Part shown: in pieces, positions 10,143-18,332 of the stretch
How positions within the stretch are numbered: position 1 is the first letter of the stretch
Layout: each line of letters opens with the position of its first letter
From: Actinoplanes solisilvae
GTDB lineage: Bacteria; Actinomycetota; Actinomycetes; Mycobacteriales; Micromonosporaceae
DNA: 64,000 nucleotides
Direction of reading: 5' to 3'
Assembly (NCBI RefSeq): GCF_003999975.1
Contig: NZ_RJAC01000023.1
Location: 47,101-111,100, forward strand
Notes under the pieces: model-generated
Seen by the model: only the letters and a program-made list of their open reading frames with translations
Database searches by the model: none
What the model was told of the DNA's origin: nothing
Position numbers and translations under genes: made by a program

Positions 10143-10574
10143 ATGGGTGCATGGGGCCACGGTCCGTTCGACAACGACAGCGCCGCCGACTGGTGCGGTG
10201 ACCTCGACGACGCGGCTCCCGCCGACCGGCCCGGGCTGGTGCGGGCGGCGTTCACGTCGGTCCTCGAGTCCGACTCCTATCTGGAGAGCGACGAGGGCTC
10301 GGCCGTCGTCGCCGCGGCCGCGCTGGTGGCCTCGCACCTCCCCGGCGGCACGCCGGTGACCTCGCCCTACGCGCCCGACTTCCTCGTCGAGGGCGGCGGC
10401 CGCCTCGAGATCACACCCGACCTGCCGCCGCTGGCCCTGCGCGCCCTCGACCGCATCGTGGGCGACGACTCGGAATGGTGCGAGTTGTGGTCCGAGTCGG
10501 GCTCGCTCGACCCGGATGTCGCGGCCTCGCTCGAGCCGATCCGCGCGATCCTGCAGCGCGCGGACGGCCGCTGA
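10143..10574 (+). CDS. DUF4259 domain protein
   Basis: A small acidic protein of 143 residues. It begins MGAWGHGPFDND(S/D)AADW, the signature of DUF4259, a widespread family of unknown function. The ATG at 10143 follows GGGGG by about 5 nt, and a TACGCT box lies roughly 35 bp upstream. It ends 2 bp before the convergent MerR gene. No enzymatic motif is visible. Confidence 0.85.
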   Translation: MGAWGHGPFDNDSAADWCGDLDDAAPADRPGLVRAAFTSVLESDSYLESDEGSAVVAAAALVASHLPGGTPVTSPYAPDFLVEGGGRLEITPDLPPLALRALDRIVGDDSEWCELWSESGSLDPDVAASLEPIRAILQRADGR

Positions 10575-10575
10575 G

Positions 10576-11016
10576 TCACCGCGGCAGTGCGCCGGGCGGC
10601 TGCTGGTTGTGCTGGTCCATCAGTTCGTCGATCTGGTGGGCGAAGCCCTCGGCCATGTCGAGCTGGGCGCGCAGTGCTTCCACCCGGGTGCGGGCGGCCG
10701 TGTGGAACATGGCGAGCCGGTCGAGCAGGCCGGCCCGCTGCTCGCCCTGGGCTGTGGCCAGTTCGTCGAGCACGACCAGCAGCTCCCGCATCTCCTCGAG
10801 GGTGAAGCCGAGCGGCTTCATCCGCTTGATCACGCGCAGCCGGTCGAGGTCGGGCTCGGTGTAGAGCCGGAACCCGCCCTCACTGCGGGCCGACGGGACG
10901 ACCAGCCCCGCCTCCTCGTAGTGGCGGATCGTGCGGATGCTGAGCCCGACCCGTTCGGCGGCCTCGCCGATCTGCATACGCCCTGCGGTCATCGCCTCAG
11001 TGTGCCCGCCGCCCAT
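10576..11016 (-). CDS. MerR-family transcriptional regulator
   Basis: A MerR-type activator/repressor of up to 146 residues. The winged-helix N-terminus (MQIGEAAERVGLSIRTIRHY) and the second helical pair (FRLYTEPDLDRLRVIKRMK) are followed by a dimerisation coiled coil. No Cys metal-binding cluster is seen, so a metal sensor is unlikely. The outermost ATG overlaps the SulP stop as TGATG, which suggests coupling; ATG 10992 or 10977 would fit the family start better. It most likely regulates the SulP operon. Confidence 0.85.
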   Translation of the reverse strand: MGGGHTEAMTAGRMQIGEAAERVGLSIRTIRHYEEAGLVVPSARSEGGFRLYTEPDLDRLRVIKRMKPLGFTLEEMRELLVVLDELATAQGEQRAGLLDRLAMFHTAARTRVEALRAQLDMAEGFAHQIDELMDQHNQQPPGALPR

Positions 11017-12512
11017 CAGTGGCCCGCGCCCAGCTTGCCGGACAGGTTCTCGTGGAACTTCTCGCTCGCCTCGTTGAGCCCGACGATCTGCGCGTGCTTG
11101 CCCCGCGCCTCATAGCGGGTGGTGATCGCGTCGAGCGCCGCCACGGAAGACGCGTCCCAGATGTGCGCCGAGCTCAGGTCGATCACGACCCGGTCCGGAT
11201 CGCCGGCGTAGTCGAACTGGTGAACCAGATCGTTGCTCGACGCGAAGAACAGCTCCCCGCCCACCCGGTAGACACGGGTTTCGCCGTCCAGCTCGCTGGT
11301 CACGGATGCGAAGCGCGCCACCCGCCGAGCGAAGATCACCATCGCGGTCAGGACGCCCAGCACAACCCCGACGGCCAGATTGTGAGTGGCCAGCGTGCCG
11401 GCGACGGTGACGACCATGACGGCGATCTCGCCCGCGGGCATCCGTCTCAGCGTCGAGGGCTTGATGCTGTGCCAGTCGAAGGTGCCGACCGACACCATGA
11501 TCATGACGGCGACCAGGGCGGCCATCGGGATGAGGGCGACGACGTCGCCCAGCACAACGACCAGGATCAACAGGAACACCCCGGCCAGGAACGTCGACAA
11601 CCGCGTCCGCGCCCGCGAGACCTTCACGTTGATCATCGACTGGCCGATCATCGCGCAGCCGCCCATGCCGCCGAAGAACCCGGTGACGATGTTCGCGACG
11701 CCCTGCCCCCACGACTCGCGGGTCTTGTCCGATCGCGTGTCGGTGATGTCGTCGACGAGCTTGGCCGTCATCAGCGATTCCATCAGCCCGACCAGAGCAA
11801 TGGCCAGGGCGTACGGGGCAATGGTGGTCAACGTGGCGAAAGTGAACGGCACGTCGGGCAGGCCGAGCACGGGCAGGCTGTCGGGCAGCGTGCCCTCGTC
11901 GCCGACGTTCGGGACGGCCACCTGCGCGATGATCACGAATGCGGTGAGCAGCACGATCGCGACCAGCGGGGCCGGCACCGCGGTGACCCGCTTCGGCAGC
12001 CACCACATGATCGCCAACGCGACCGCGACCAGCGGATAGACCAGCCACGGCACGCCGACCAGATGCGGCACCTGCGCCGAGAAGATCAGAATGGCGAGCG
12101 CGTTGACGAAGCCGACCATGACGCTGCGCGGGATGAACCGCATCAGCTTCGCCACCCCGGCGACCGCCAGGATCACCTGGAACAGCCCGCCCAGGATGAC
12201 CGCCGCGACCAGATAGCCCAGCCCGTGCTCCTTGGCGAGCGGCGCCACGACCAGGGCGATCGCCCCGGTCGCAGCCGAGATCATCGCCGGCCGTCCCCCG
12301 GTGAACGCGATGGTGACGGCCATCGTGAACGACGCGAACAGCCCGATCTTCGGGTCGACCCCCGCGAGGATCGAGAACGAGATCGCCTCCGGGATCAACG
12401 CGAGCGCCACGACCAGCCCCGCGAGCACCTCGGTACGCAGCACCTTCGGCGACGACAACCATTCCGGACGCGACAGGCGCGGCGAACGACCCGCCGACAA
12501 CAGCGACGACAT
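11016..12512 (-). CDS. SulP-family anion transporter with STAS domain
   Basis: A 498-residue SulP (SLC26) permease. There are 12-14 hydrophobic segments; the SulP start region (LAGLVVALALIPEAISFSILAGVDP) and GGMGGCAMIGQSMINV are characteristic. A C-terminal STAS domain (from about residue 395) includes VIDLSSAHIWDASSVAALD. Substrates in the family are sulfate, bicarbonate and other anions; which one applies here is not readable. ATG 12512 and ATG 12521 are both possible. It is co-transcribed with the MerR regulator. Confidence 0.9.
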   Translation of the reverse strand: MSSLLSAGRSPRLSRPEWLSSPKVLRTEVLAGLVVALALIPEAISFSILAGVDPKIGLFASFTMAVTIAFTGGRPAMISAATGAIALVVAPLAKEHGLGYLVAAVILGGLFQVILAVAGVAKLMRFIPRSVMVGFVNALAILIFSAQVPHLVGVPWLVYPLVAVALAIMWWLPKRVTAVPAPLVAIVLLTAFVIIAQVAVPNVGDEGTLPDSLPVLGLPDVPFTFATLTTIAPYALAIALVGLMESLMTAKLVDDITDTRSDKTRESWGQGVANIVTGFFGGMGGCAMIGQSMINVKVSRARTRLSTFLAGVFLLILVVVLGDVVALIPMAALVAVMIMVSVGTFDWHSIKPSTLRRMPAGEIAVMVVTVAGTLATHNLAVGVVLGVLTAMVIFARRVARFASVTSELDGETRVYRVGGELFFASSNDLVHQFDYAGDPDRVVIDLSSAHIWDASSVAALDAITTRYEARGKHAQIVGLNEASEKFHENLSGKLGAGH

Positions 12513-12759
12513 GTAACCCATTTCGGCTCGGAAAACGCACGGCGCAGCCAAGGTGCGCCTGCTGAAGTGATGCCGGACCCGTCAACCACGGTCCCGCTCT
12601 GCGTGAGGCCCCATCGCCCACAATGCCCGGTAAAGGCACCCGAGGCGCCTCGACCCGAACCCTACCCTCCGGTGAGAGGAGAGTTGCCGCAGCCCCTGGC
12701 GGCGCGCCTGGTCGACGCCGTCGATGCACTCGACGCTCACCTCGGCCGGATGGGAGCCG

Positions 12760-13227
12760 TCAGACGAGCGGCGCCACCGACTTCTCGGCCAGCGCCCGCT
12801 CGATCTTCTCGGCGCCGACGCGGATCAACGTGCCGTAGTCGTTGTCCGGCAGGGAGTCGATCTCGGCCAGGGCCGCCTTCAGAGAGCTGCTCGCCGCGGC
12901 GAAGTTGCCGGATCGCCGGTGGGCGTCAGCCAGGTTCAAGTGCAGGGACGGCAGGAGTTGCCGCACCTGCCACGCCGCGTCGTACTGCTGGATACGCTCC
13001 TCGGTCATCGATCCCGCCTCGGCCAGGGCCAGCTCATCCCACCGAAGCTCGTCGGCGACCGAGTCCTGCAGGTCGGCGGCGAAGTGGGCGATCGTGCACC
13101 GGTGCAGCACGTCGCCGGTCTGATCCCACAGCGCTTCCAGGGCCTGGCGGGCTCCGGCACGGTCACCCGCGCGGCCTTGTTCGACGGCGGCGACGATCGC
13201 TGTCATGACGGGGTCGGTCTCGGGCAC
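12760..13227 (-). CDS. Conserved alpha-helical (TPR-like) protein
   Basis: A 155-residue helical protein with TPR-like spacing (LHLNLADAHRRSGNFAAASSSLKAAL). Proteins of this type are common and uncharacterised in actinomycetes. The GTG at 13227 was chosen because GAGGAG lies 6 nt upstream. The 79-bp gap to the acetyltransferase stop shows no clear promoter. No catalytic motif is seen. Confidence 0.7.
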   Translation of the reverse strand: MPETDPVMTAIVAAVEQGRAGDRAGARQALEALWDQTGDVLHRCTIAHFAADLQDSVADELRWDELALAEAGSMTEERIQQYDAAWQVRQLLPSLHLNLADAHRRSGNFAAASSSLKAALAEIDSLPDNDYGTLIRVGAEKIERALAEKSVAPLV

Positions 13228-13306
13228 TTCGCGCTCCTCGCTCGGTCTGCGGGCAACACCGGCGATCCTGGGCTCTCGACCTACGCGAGGGTCAAGCCGG
13301 CAAGAT

Positions 13307-13912
13307 CTACGTGAGGGTCGAACCGTCCACCCGGGTCGCGAGATCGTCGTCGGTGATCGGCCGCACAACCCGGCAGGGCACGCCGACAGCGACGGTCATG
13401 GCCGGGACGTCGCGGCTGACGACGCTGCCCGCACCGATGACTGATCCGTACCCGATCGTCACGCCGGGCAGGACCACCACGTTGCTGCCGATCCAGACCC
13501 TGTCCTCGATCACGATCGGCTCGGAGAACCGCCGGAAGTCCTCCCGCAACCCCGGATGAACCGGGTGGCCGGTAGTGGTCAGCGTGACACTCGGCGCGAT
13601 CATCACCCCGTTCCCGATGCGGATCTCCACGTCGTCGACGCAGGTGAGGTTGACGTTGCCGAAGAAGTCGTCCCCGATGTGGACGTTGCTGCCGAACGCC
13701 GCGTGGAACGGCGCCAGCAGAACCGTCCGCGCCCCGACCGATCCGAGCATCGCCTCGAGCAGCTCCCGTCGGCGCCCCTCATCGCTGGGCCGCGTGTGGT
13801 TGTAATCGAAGATCAGGTCGGCTCGTCGCCGCGCCGCCTGAAAGGACGCCTCCGACTCCGTGTAGAGCCGCCCGCGCCGGACCTTCTCCAGCACCTTACG
13901 TTCACGATCCAC
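13307..13912 (-). CDS. Maltose/galactoside O-acetyltransferase-like (hexapeptide repeat)
   Basis: A 201-residue left-handed beta-helix acyltransferase. The N-terminal maltose-acetyltransferase cap (about 15-70) is followed by hexapeptide repeats (VHIGDDFFGNVN, IEDRVWIGSNVVVLPGVTIGYGSVIGAGSVV). The catalytic His is expected in TTTGHPVHP. It acetylates a sugar or similar hydroxyl using acetyl-CoA. The start is the GTG at 13912, 6 nt after AAGGAG; an ATG at 13936 is less well supported. It overlaps the end of the MFS gene by 11 bp, so the two are probably one operon. Confidence 0.88.
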   Translation of the reverse strand: MDRERKVLEKVRRGRLYTESEASFQAARRRADLIFDYNHTRPSDEGRRRELLEAMLGSVGARTVLLAPFHAAFGSNVHIGDDFFGNVNLTCVDDVEIRIGNGVMIAPSVTLTTTGHPVHPGLREDFRRFSEPIVIEDRVWIGSNVVVLPGVTIGYGSVIGAGSVVSRDVPAMTVAVGVPCRVVRPITDDDLATRVDGSTLT

Positions 13913-15245
13913 CAGCTTCTCCTTCAACGCCGGCATACAGCATCCGGTACGAGATCAGCAGTGTCACGGGCAGAGCCGCGGTCAACGCCGCCAGCACGAG
14001 AAACCCGTCCGCCCACCCGTGCCGCTGGACGACGTGCCCGACCACCGGCGCGCCCACCGCGATCCCGAGGGCGCTCGCCGAGTTCATCCACGTCATCGCC
14101 TGGGTGTAGACCGCGCTCACGGTCGCCTCCCGCAGCTGCACGGATGCCGGAATGAGCACGAGCGCGACGCAGCCGCCCACAACCGCGTAGCCCGCGAACA
14201 TGACCGGCAGGCCCGGAACGAACGCCAGCAACCCGCAACCCGCCGTGAGAACCACTCCCGCCACGATCATCACCCGCGGATCAGCGTTTTCGAGCGCCCC
14301 GTAGACGAGCCCGGCCCCCAGGCTGACCACCCCCGCGACCCCCGTGATCACCCCGGCCCAGGCCCCCGCCTGATGGGCCAGCGCGAACGCCGTGATCGCC
14401 ACCCCGATCCCCCCGAAGAACAACCCGATCGCCAGGTTCACCGCGAACAGCGCGACAACGCGCCGGTCCAACAGCCGCCGATCGACCAGCACACCAAGCG
14501 CGGACCCGGCCCGCCCTCGCGCCCCGGTGAAGAGCCGGCCCGATGTCCGCGCACCCGAGCCGCCGGCCGACCTGTTCGTCGCGGACTCGCCCGCCCCGCC
14601 CGACGCCGGCCGCCTCGCGGCAGCGAACGACCGGCTCGGTCCCGGCTCAGTCGCCCGAGCGGTCACGAGCCCGGCGATCCCGACCGCCACGAGCGAAACA
14701 GCCACGACCAGCCCGAGCCACGGCGCGACGGTGGCGCTGAGCGTCGTCACCAGGATCGGCCCGACGAGAAAGACGACGTCGTTGAGCGACCCCTCCAGCG
14801 ACAAGGCCGCCGACAACAGCGCCGACGAACCCAGCACCTTGCGCCACCGAGCCGTCGCGAGCGCCCCGACCGGCGGCACGGTCGCTCCGGCGAGCGCGGC
14901 CAGCCCGATCATCACCGGAACAACGCCATGCGCGAGCACCAGCCCGACCGCCGCCGCGACGAACAAGCCGACCGTCACCGGCACGACCCGCCGCTGCCCC
15001 CGTCGATCGATGAGCCGGCCGATCTGCGGGCCGACCACCGCATCGGCGACAGCAAACGCGCCGGCTGCCGCCCCGGCCCGCCCGAATGACGCGGACGACC
15101 CCTGAACCGCCCACATCACCCCGAGACCGCTCATGGCGACCCCGAGTCGCGCAACGGCCGCGGGCACGAAGAATCGCGCCGCCGCGGGCACGCGGAACAC
15201 CGACAGATAACGACCGACAGCGAAACGACCTGTGTGCACGTGCAA
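13902..15245 (-). CDS. MFS transporter
   Basis: A major-facilitator protein of 447 residues. It has twelve predicted helices, a motif A-like loop GRLIDRRGQRRVVP between helices 2 and 3, and a long Gly/Ser/Arg-rich cytosolic loop between helices 6 and 7 (about 205-250). GTG 15245 follows GGAG by 6 nt. It is linked by overlap to the acetyltransferase, so export or import of an acetylated sugar or drug is possible. The substrate is unknown. Confidence 0.82.
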   Translation of the reverse strand: MHVHTGRFAVGRYLSVFRVPAAARFFVPAAVARLGVAMSGLGVMWAVQGSSASFGRAGAAAGAFAVADAVVGPQIGRLIDRRGQRRVVPVTVGLFVAAAVGLVLAHGVVPVMIGLAALAGATVPPVGALATARWRKVLGSSALLSAALSLEGSLNDVVFLVGPILVTTLSATVAPWLGLVVAVSLVAVGIAGLVTARATEPGPSRSFAAARRPASGGAGESATNRSAGGSGARTSGRLFTGARGRAGSALGVLVDRRLLDRRVVALFAVNLAIGLFFGGIGVAITAFALAHQAGAWAGVITGVAGVVSLGAGLVYGALENADPRVMIVAGVVLTAGCGLLAFVPGLPVMFAGYAVVGGCVALVLIPASVQLREATVSAVYTQAMTWMNSASALGIAVGAPVVGHVVQRHGWADGFLVLAALTAALPVTLLISYRMLYAGVEGEAGGS

Positions 15246-15363
15246 CTCCAGCGGCTCATCACCGCGAGCCGCCAGACAGGTCGGACTGGAACATCAACTC
15301 GCCGGGCGTGACCGTATTACGTCGGGGCGGCGCCCCGCAACGCGAAATTCGGCGGCGGCGCCC

Positions 15364-15510
15364 TCACTGGGCCGCCCGGCGGATAGCGGCCGTGGCCGCC
15401 GCTCGAAGTCTGGCCCGGCGGGCACGACGCGCGCGCAGACCGGGTGGCACGACGGGCGGCCGAAGCGCCGGGGAGACGGGACGGGGAGCGGGTTTCAGGT
15501 CGGTGGTCAT
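15364..15510 (-). CDS. Small Arg/Pro-rich protein, 48 aa
   Basis: A possible leaderless gene. TAGGTT (15523-15518) lies 7 nt before ATG 15510, which opens MTTDLKPAPRPVSPALRP. The C-terminal half is very basic (LRARRARRARLRAAATAAI). No homology is recognised. The promoter-like box supports expression, but the composition is also that of chance high-GC sequence. Confidence 0.35.
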   Translation of the reverse strand: MTTDLKPAPRPVSPALRPPVVPPGLRARRARRARLRAAATAAIRRAAQ

Positions 15511-15638
15511 GGCAATGAACCTAGTTGGGGGGTATGACAAAAATCGGTCCTTCACGGCGAGGGACGACGACGAAAAACATCGGGGACGACGACGAAATTC
15601 GGGAGAGCCCAACCACCGCGATGAGGCAGACTCGCGGC

Positions 15639-16190
15639 ATGTCCGTCACCGCCCGCAATGTCCAGGACCTGGCCGCCCACGCCGCGCGCAAGCGCGTCAA
15701 GTACCTGTTCTTCTGGGGTCACCAGCCCGAGCGGGACGGCAGCGCGGGCACCGGTTGCCTGAGCCAGTGGTGGCCCTCCCCGTTCACCGCCGACGGTCAC
15801 GAGTTCGCCACCGCCGAGCACTACATGATGTGGCGCAAGGCCGTCCTCTTCGACGACGACACCATGGCCGCCCGCATCCTCGAGGCTCCGCATCCCAAGG
15901 TCGCCAAGACCCTGGGCGGCCGGGTCGAGCGGTTCGAGCAGACCGTCTGGAACGAGCACCGCTACGGCATCGTCGTCGCCGGCAACCGGGCCAAGTTCGG
16001 TCAGCACGACGAGTTGCGCGCTTACCTGCTGACCACTGGTGACCGGGTGCTGGTCGAGGCCAGTCCGATGGACCGCGTCTGGGGCATCGGGCTCGGCCGC
16101 GACGACCCGGCGGCCGCCAATCCACGCCGCTGGCGGGGCACCAACCTGCTCGGGTTCGCGCTGATGGACGTACGAGAGGAACTTCAGTAG
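15639..16190 (+). CDS. NADAR-family protein (YbiA-like N-glycosidase)
   Basis: A NADAR-domain protein of 183 residues. Conserved elements are LSQWWPSPF near residue 41, TAEHYMMWRKA near 58, and EASPMDRVWGIGLG near 141. Family members act as N-glycosidases on riboflavin intermediates, and some remove ADP-ribose from guanine as antitoxins to DarT-type toxins. No toxin gene is adjacent. The ATG at 15639 lies 6 nt after CAGACT and suits a leaderless start. An upstream ATG at 15534 with GGGGGG would add a low-complexity stretch. The gene overlaps the convergent MEDS gene by 7 bp. Confidence 0.87.
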   Translation: MSVTARNVQDLAAHAARKRVKYLFFWGHQPERDGSAGTGCLSQWWPSPFTADGHEFATAEHYMMWRKAVLFDDDTMAARILEAPHPKVAKTLGGRVERFEQTVWNEHRYGIVVAGNRAKFGQHDELRAYLLTTGDRVLVEASPMDRVWGIGLGRDDPAAANPRRWRGTNLLGFALMDVREELQ

Positions 16191-17044
16191 CCCGAGGTCA
16201 CCATCAGCCCCGGCGTCGTCCCGGCGCCGTGGAAATACAGCAGGCGCAGCATCACCGGGGAGCAGCCGACGATGTGCATCGGGCCGCGGCCGGCCGCGTC
16301 GAGCAGCACCCGGGCGGCAGCCGTGTCAGCGAACCGCAGCGCCGTCACGTCGACCGTCACCACCGGTTCCTCGTCGCGCTGGCCGAAGGCCTCCTCGACC
16401 AGGGCGGTCAGCGCATCCCGATTCGACATGTCAGCCTCGCCCGACAGCCACAACCCGTACGGCTCGGTGGTGCGGCGGACCCTCAGCGACGTGTCCGGGT
16501 CGAAGGGCAGCAGCGGGCCGGCCGCCCCGGGGTGCGCGAGAGCCAGGCGCCTGAGCAGCAGCGGGTTGAAGAGCCGTCGGTCGTACGCGCAGATGCCCAT
16601 CACGTAGCCGTCGGTGAACACGGTGTTGATCTGGGCCTCGTACCAGCCGAGCCGTTCCGCCCCCGGCACCCGCCGGGTCGCCCAGCTCATGTCGCCGACT
16701 ACGCGCATGCCCAGGTAGCCCTCGGCGCGGGCGCGGGCTTTCTGTTCGTGCCAGTGGGCCAGCGTGTCCTCCGCGTCGAAGGCGCCACCGGCCAGATAGC
16801 TGCCCTCGGGGGTCACGGCCGTCAGTTGTCCGCTGCCGATCGCCTCGCGGATGCCGGCGCCGTCGCGGGCCAGGGCCGCCAGCACCGCCTCGGGCTGATC
16901 GCCGGAGTAGACCGCTTTGTGCCGGGCGCGCAGGCCGTCGTGCAGCACCCGGACGATCGCCTCTTGCCGGACCTCGTCGTCGTCGACGGTCCAGCAGACA
17001 TGGTCGCCCAGCTCAAGGCGATCGAGCAGCGCCAGCCCTGCCAC
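16184..17044 (-). CDS. MEDS-STAS sensor/anti-sigma-factor-like protein
   Basis: A protein of 286 residues. The N-terminal MEDS domain (about 8-165) begins LELGDHVCWTVDDDE, as in the DcmR sensory family. The C-terminal STAS-like domain (about 200-285) includes GEADMSNRDALTALVEEAF. MEDS domains bind small ligands or hydrocarbons, and in actinomycetes they are often linked to anti-sigma networks. There is no kinase domain, so this is probably an accessory switch. The GTG at 17044 follows GGGAGGGG. Confidence 0.82.
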   Translation of the reverse strand: MAGLALLDRLELGDHVCWTVDDDEVRQEAIVRVLHDGLRARHKAVYSGDQPEAVLAALARDGAGIREAIGSGQLTAVTPEGSYLAGGAFDAEDTLAHWHEQKARARAEGYLGMRVVGDMSWATRRVPGAERLGWYEAQINTVFTDGYVMGICAYDRRLFNPLLLRRLALAHPGAAGPLLPFDPDTSLRVRRTTEPYGLWLSGEADMSNRDALTALVEEAFGQRDEEPVVTVDVTALRFADTAAARVLLDAAGRGPMHIVGCSPVMLRLLYFHGAGTTPGLMVTSGY

Positions 17045-17402
17045 CGGCCCCTCCCGTTCCTCCCCGCGCAGCGTGCCTCACGAAGCTCAGACAGCCGCAA
17101 GGTGCCGTTCACCGTACGCTTCGAAACGCTTCCGCCGCGTTACCACGGACGAGTGACTTCGCCATGTGAAACCACCTGGTCAGGTGGCGATGACCGAAAG
17201 GTTCACGTCACTCAATGTTCACCGCCGGACCGCCGGGACCGCACGTCCGATTCGCACCGGCGACGCCTTCCATTCACCGCGCGCCCCTAGCGTTTCGCGA
17301 ATCGCCGCAAAAGCATCCGCCCGCGCGGCCGAGAAGCCGCAAGCCAAAGCGCAAAGCCGAAGCCGCAAAGCCGCGAACCAGCCGCCCGGGAGTGAGCAGG
17401 AC
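17045..17402. other. Intergenic region with a large nested inverted repeat
   Basis: No gene is supported here. Its main feature is the nested palindrome at 17151-17213. From about 17300 to 17395 the sequence is rich in short GCCGCAAA/GCCGAAG repeats. Confidence 0.6.
17151..17213 (+). promoter_or_regulatory. Nested inverted repeat upstream of the glycosyltransferase pair
   Basis: Three nested arms face each other: GAGTGAC (17151-17157) with GTCACTC (17207-17213), GTGAA (17166-17170) with TTCAC (17202-17206), and CCACCTG-GT-CAGGTGG (17172-17187). It may be a leader RNA hairpin or a set of operators. Confidence 0.5.
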
Positions 17403-18332
17403 ATGGACGTCAGCGTCGTCATTCCGACGTGCAACCGCCCGGAGCTGGCCACCCGGGCCGTGCACAGCGCCCTGGCCCAGACGCACGAGAACCTCGAGGT
17501 CATCGTCGTCGTCGACGGCCCCGACGACGCGACCCACGAGGCTCTCGCGCAGGTCGGCGACGAGCGGCTGCGGGTGATCGGCCTGCCCGAGCGCGGCAAG
17601 GCCCCGAACGCCCGCAACGTCGGCGCCCGCAACGCCCGGGGCGAATGGGTCGCGCTGCTCGACGACGACGACGAGTGGCTGCCGTCGAAGATCGCCGTGC
17701 AGCTCGAGCTGGCCGCGACGGCGACCAAGGCGAGCCCGATCGTGGCGACGCGCATGATCAGCCGTACGCCCCGCTCGGACACGGTGATGCCGCGGCGCCT
17801 GCCCGAGCCGGGTGAGCCGCTGAGCGAATATCTGACCGTCCGGCGCGGCCTGTTCTACGGCGACGGCTTCATCCAGACCTCGACGATCATGGCGCCGGCC
17901 GAGCTGCTGCGCCGAGTGCCGTTCACCGTCGGCCTGCGCCGCCAGCAGGAGCTCGACTGGACGCTGCGCGCGCTGCAGCAGGAGGACGTCGAGCTGCTCT
18001 ACTCCCCCGAGGCGCTCGTGCTCTGGCACCAGGACGAGAACCGGGAACGGATCAGCCTGCAGAACCCGTGGGAGGAGCAGCTCGAATGGCTGCGCTCCAG
18101 CCGCGACCTGTTCACCCCCAAGGCGTACGCTGCCGTGACGATGAGTGTGCTGAGCTCGATGGCCGCGCCGACCCGCAGCCTCAAGGTCTTCCGTGAGCTG
18201 CTCGACGAGGCCCGCACCCACGGCGACCCGAGCACGATCGACTACGTGACGTTCCTTCAGATCTGGGCGTTGCCGCCCGACGTCCGCCACCGCGTACGGG
18301 ACGCGGTCGTCGGCCGCAAGGCCCATGCCTGA
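17403..18332 (+). CDS. Family 2 glycosyltransferase
   Basis: A GT-A fold glycosyltransferase of 309 residues. It begins MDVSVVIPTCNRPELATRAV, and the metal/nucleotide-sugar site is LLDDDDEW near residue 86. It lacks membrane segments, so it acts at the cytosolic face of the membrane on a surface glycan precursor. Donor and acceptor are unknown. The ATG at 17403 has GGGAG about 13 nt upstream. It overlaps the next glycosyltransferase by 8 bp, which suggests an operon. Confidence 0.88.
   Translation: MDVSVVIPTCNRPELATRAVHSALAQTHENLEVIVVVDGPDDATHEALAQVGDERLRVIGLPERGKAPNARNVGARNARGEWVALLDDDDEWLPSKIAVQLELAATATKASPIVATRMISRTPRSDTVMPRRLPEPGEPLSEYLTVRRGLFYGDGFIQTSTIMAPAELLRRVPFTVGLRRQQELDWTLRALQQEDVELLYSPEALVLWHQDENRERISLQNPWEEQLEWLRSSRDLFTPKAYAAVTMSVLSSMAAPTRSLKVFRELLDEARTHGDPSTIDYVTFLQIWALPPDVRHRVRDAVVGRKAHA

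Noticed and set aside
11019..13208. A long plus-strand frame over SulP and the following gene.
   Set aside because: It is opposite a clear transporter and is made of Arg/Asp/His-rich sequence typical of shadow frames. A short stretch near 12675-12770 (VRGELPQPLAARLVDAVDAL) looks less random and may be a fragment, but it is too short to call.
15534..15638. An earlier NADAR start at 15534 with a GGGGGG tract.
   Set aside because: The additional residues are encoded by a direct repeat (GGGACGACGACGAAA twice) and are not part of the family. It remains a less likely alternative.
17166..17402. An N-terminal extension of the GT2 gene from 17166.
   Set aside because: The extension is low-complexity Ala/Arg/Lys and covers the nested palindrome. 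Family members start at MDVSVVIPTCNRP, which fits ATG 17403.
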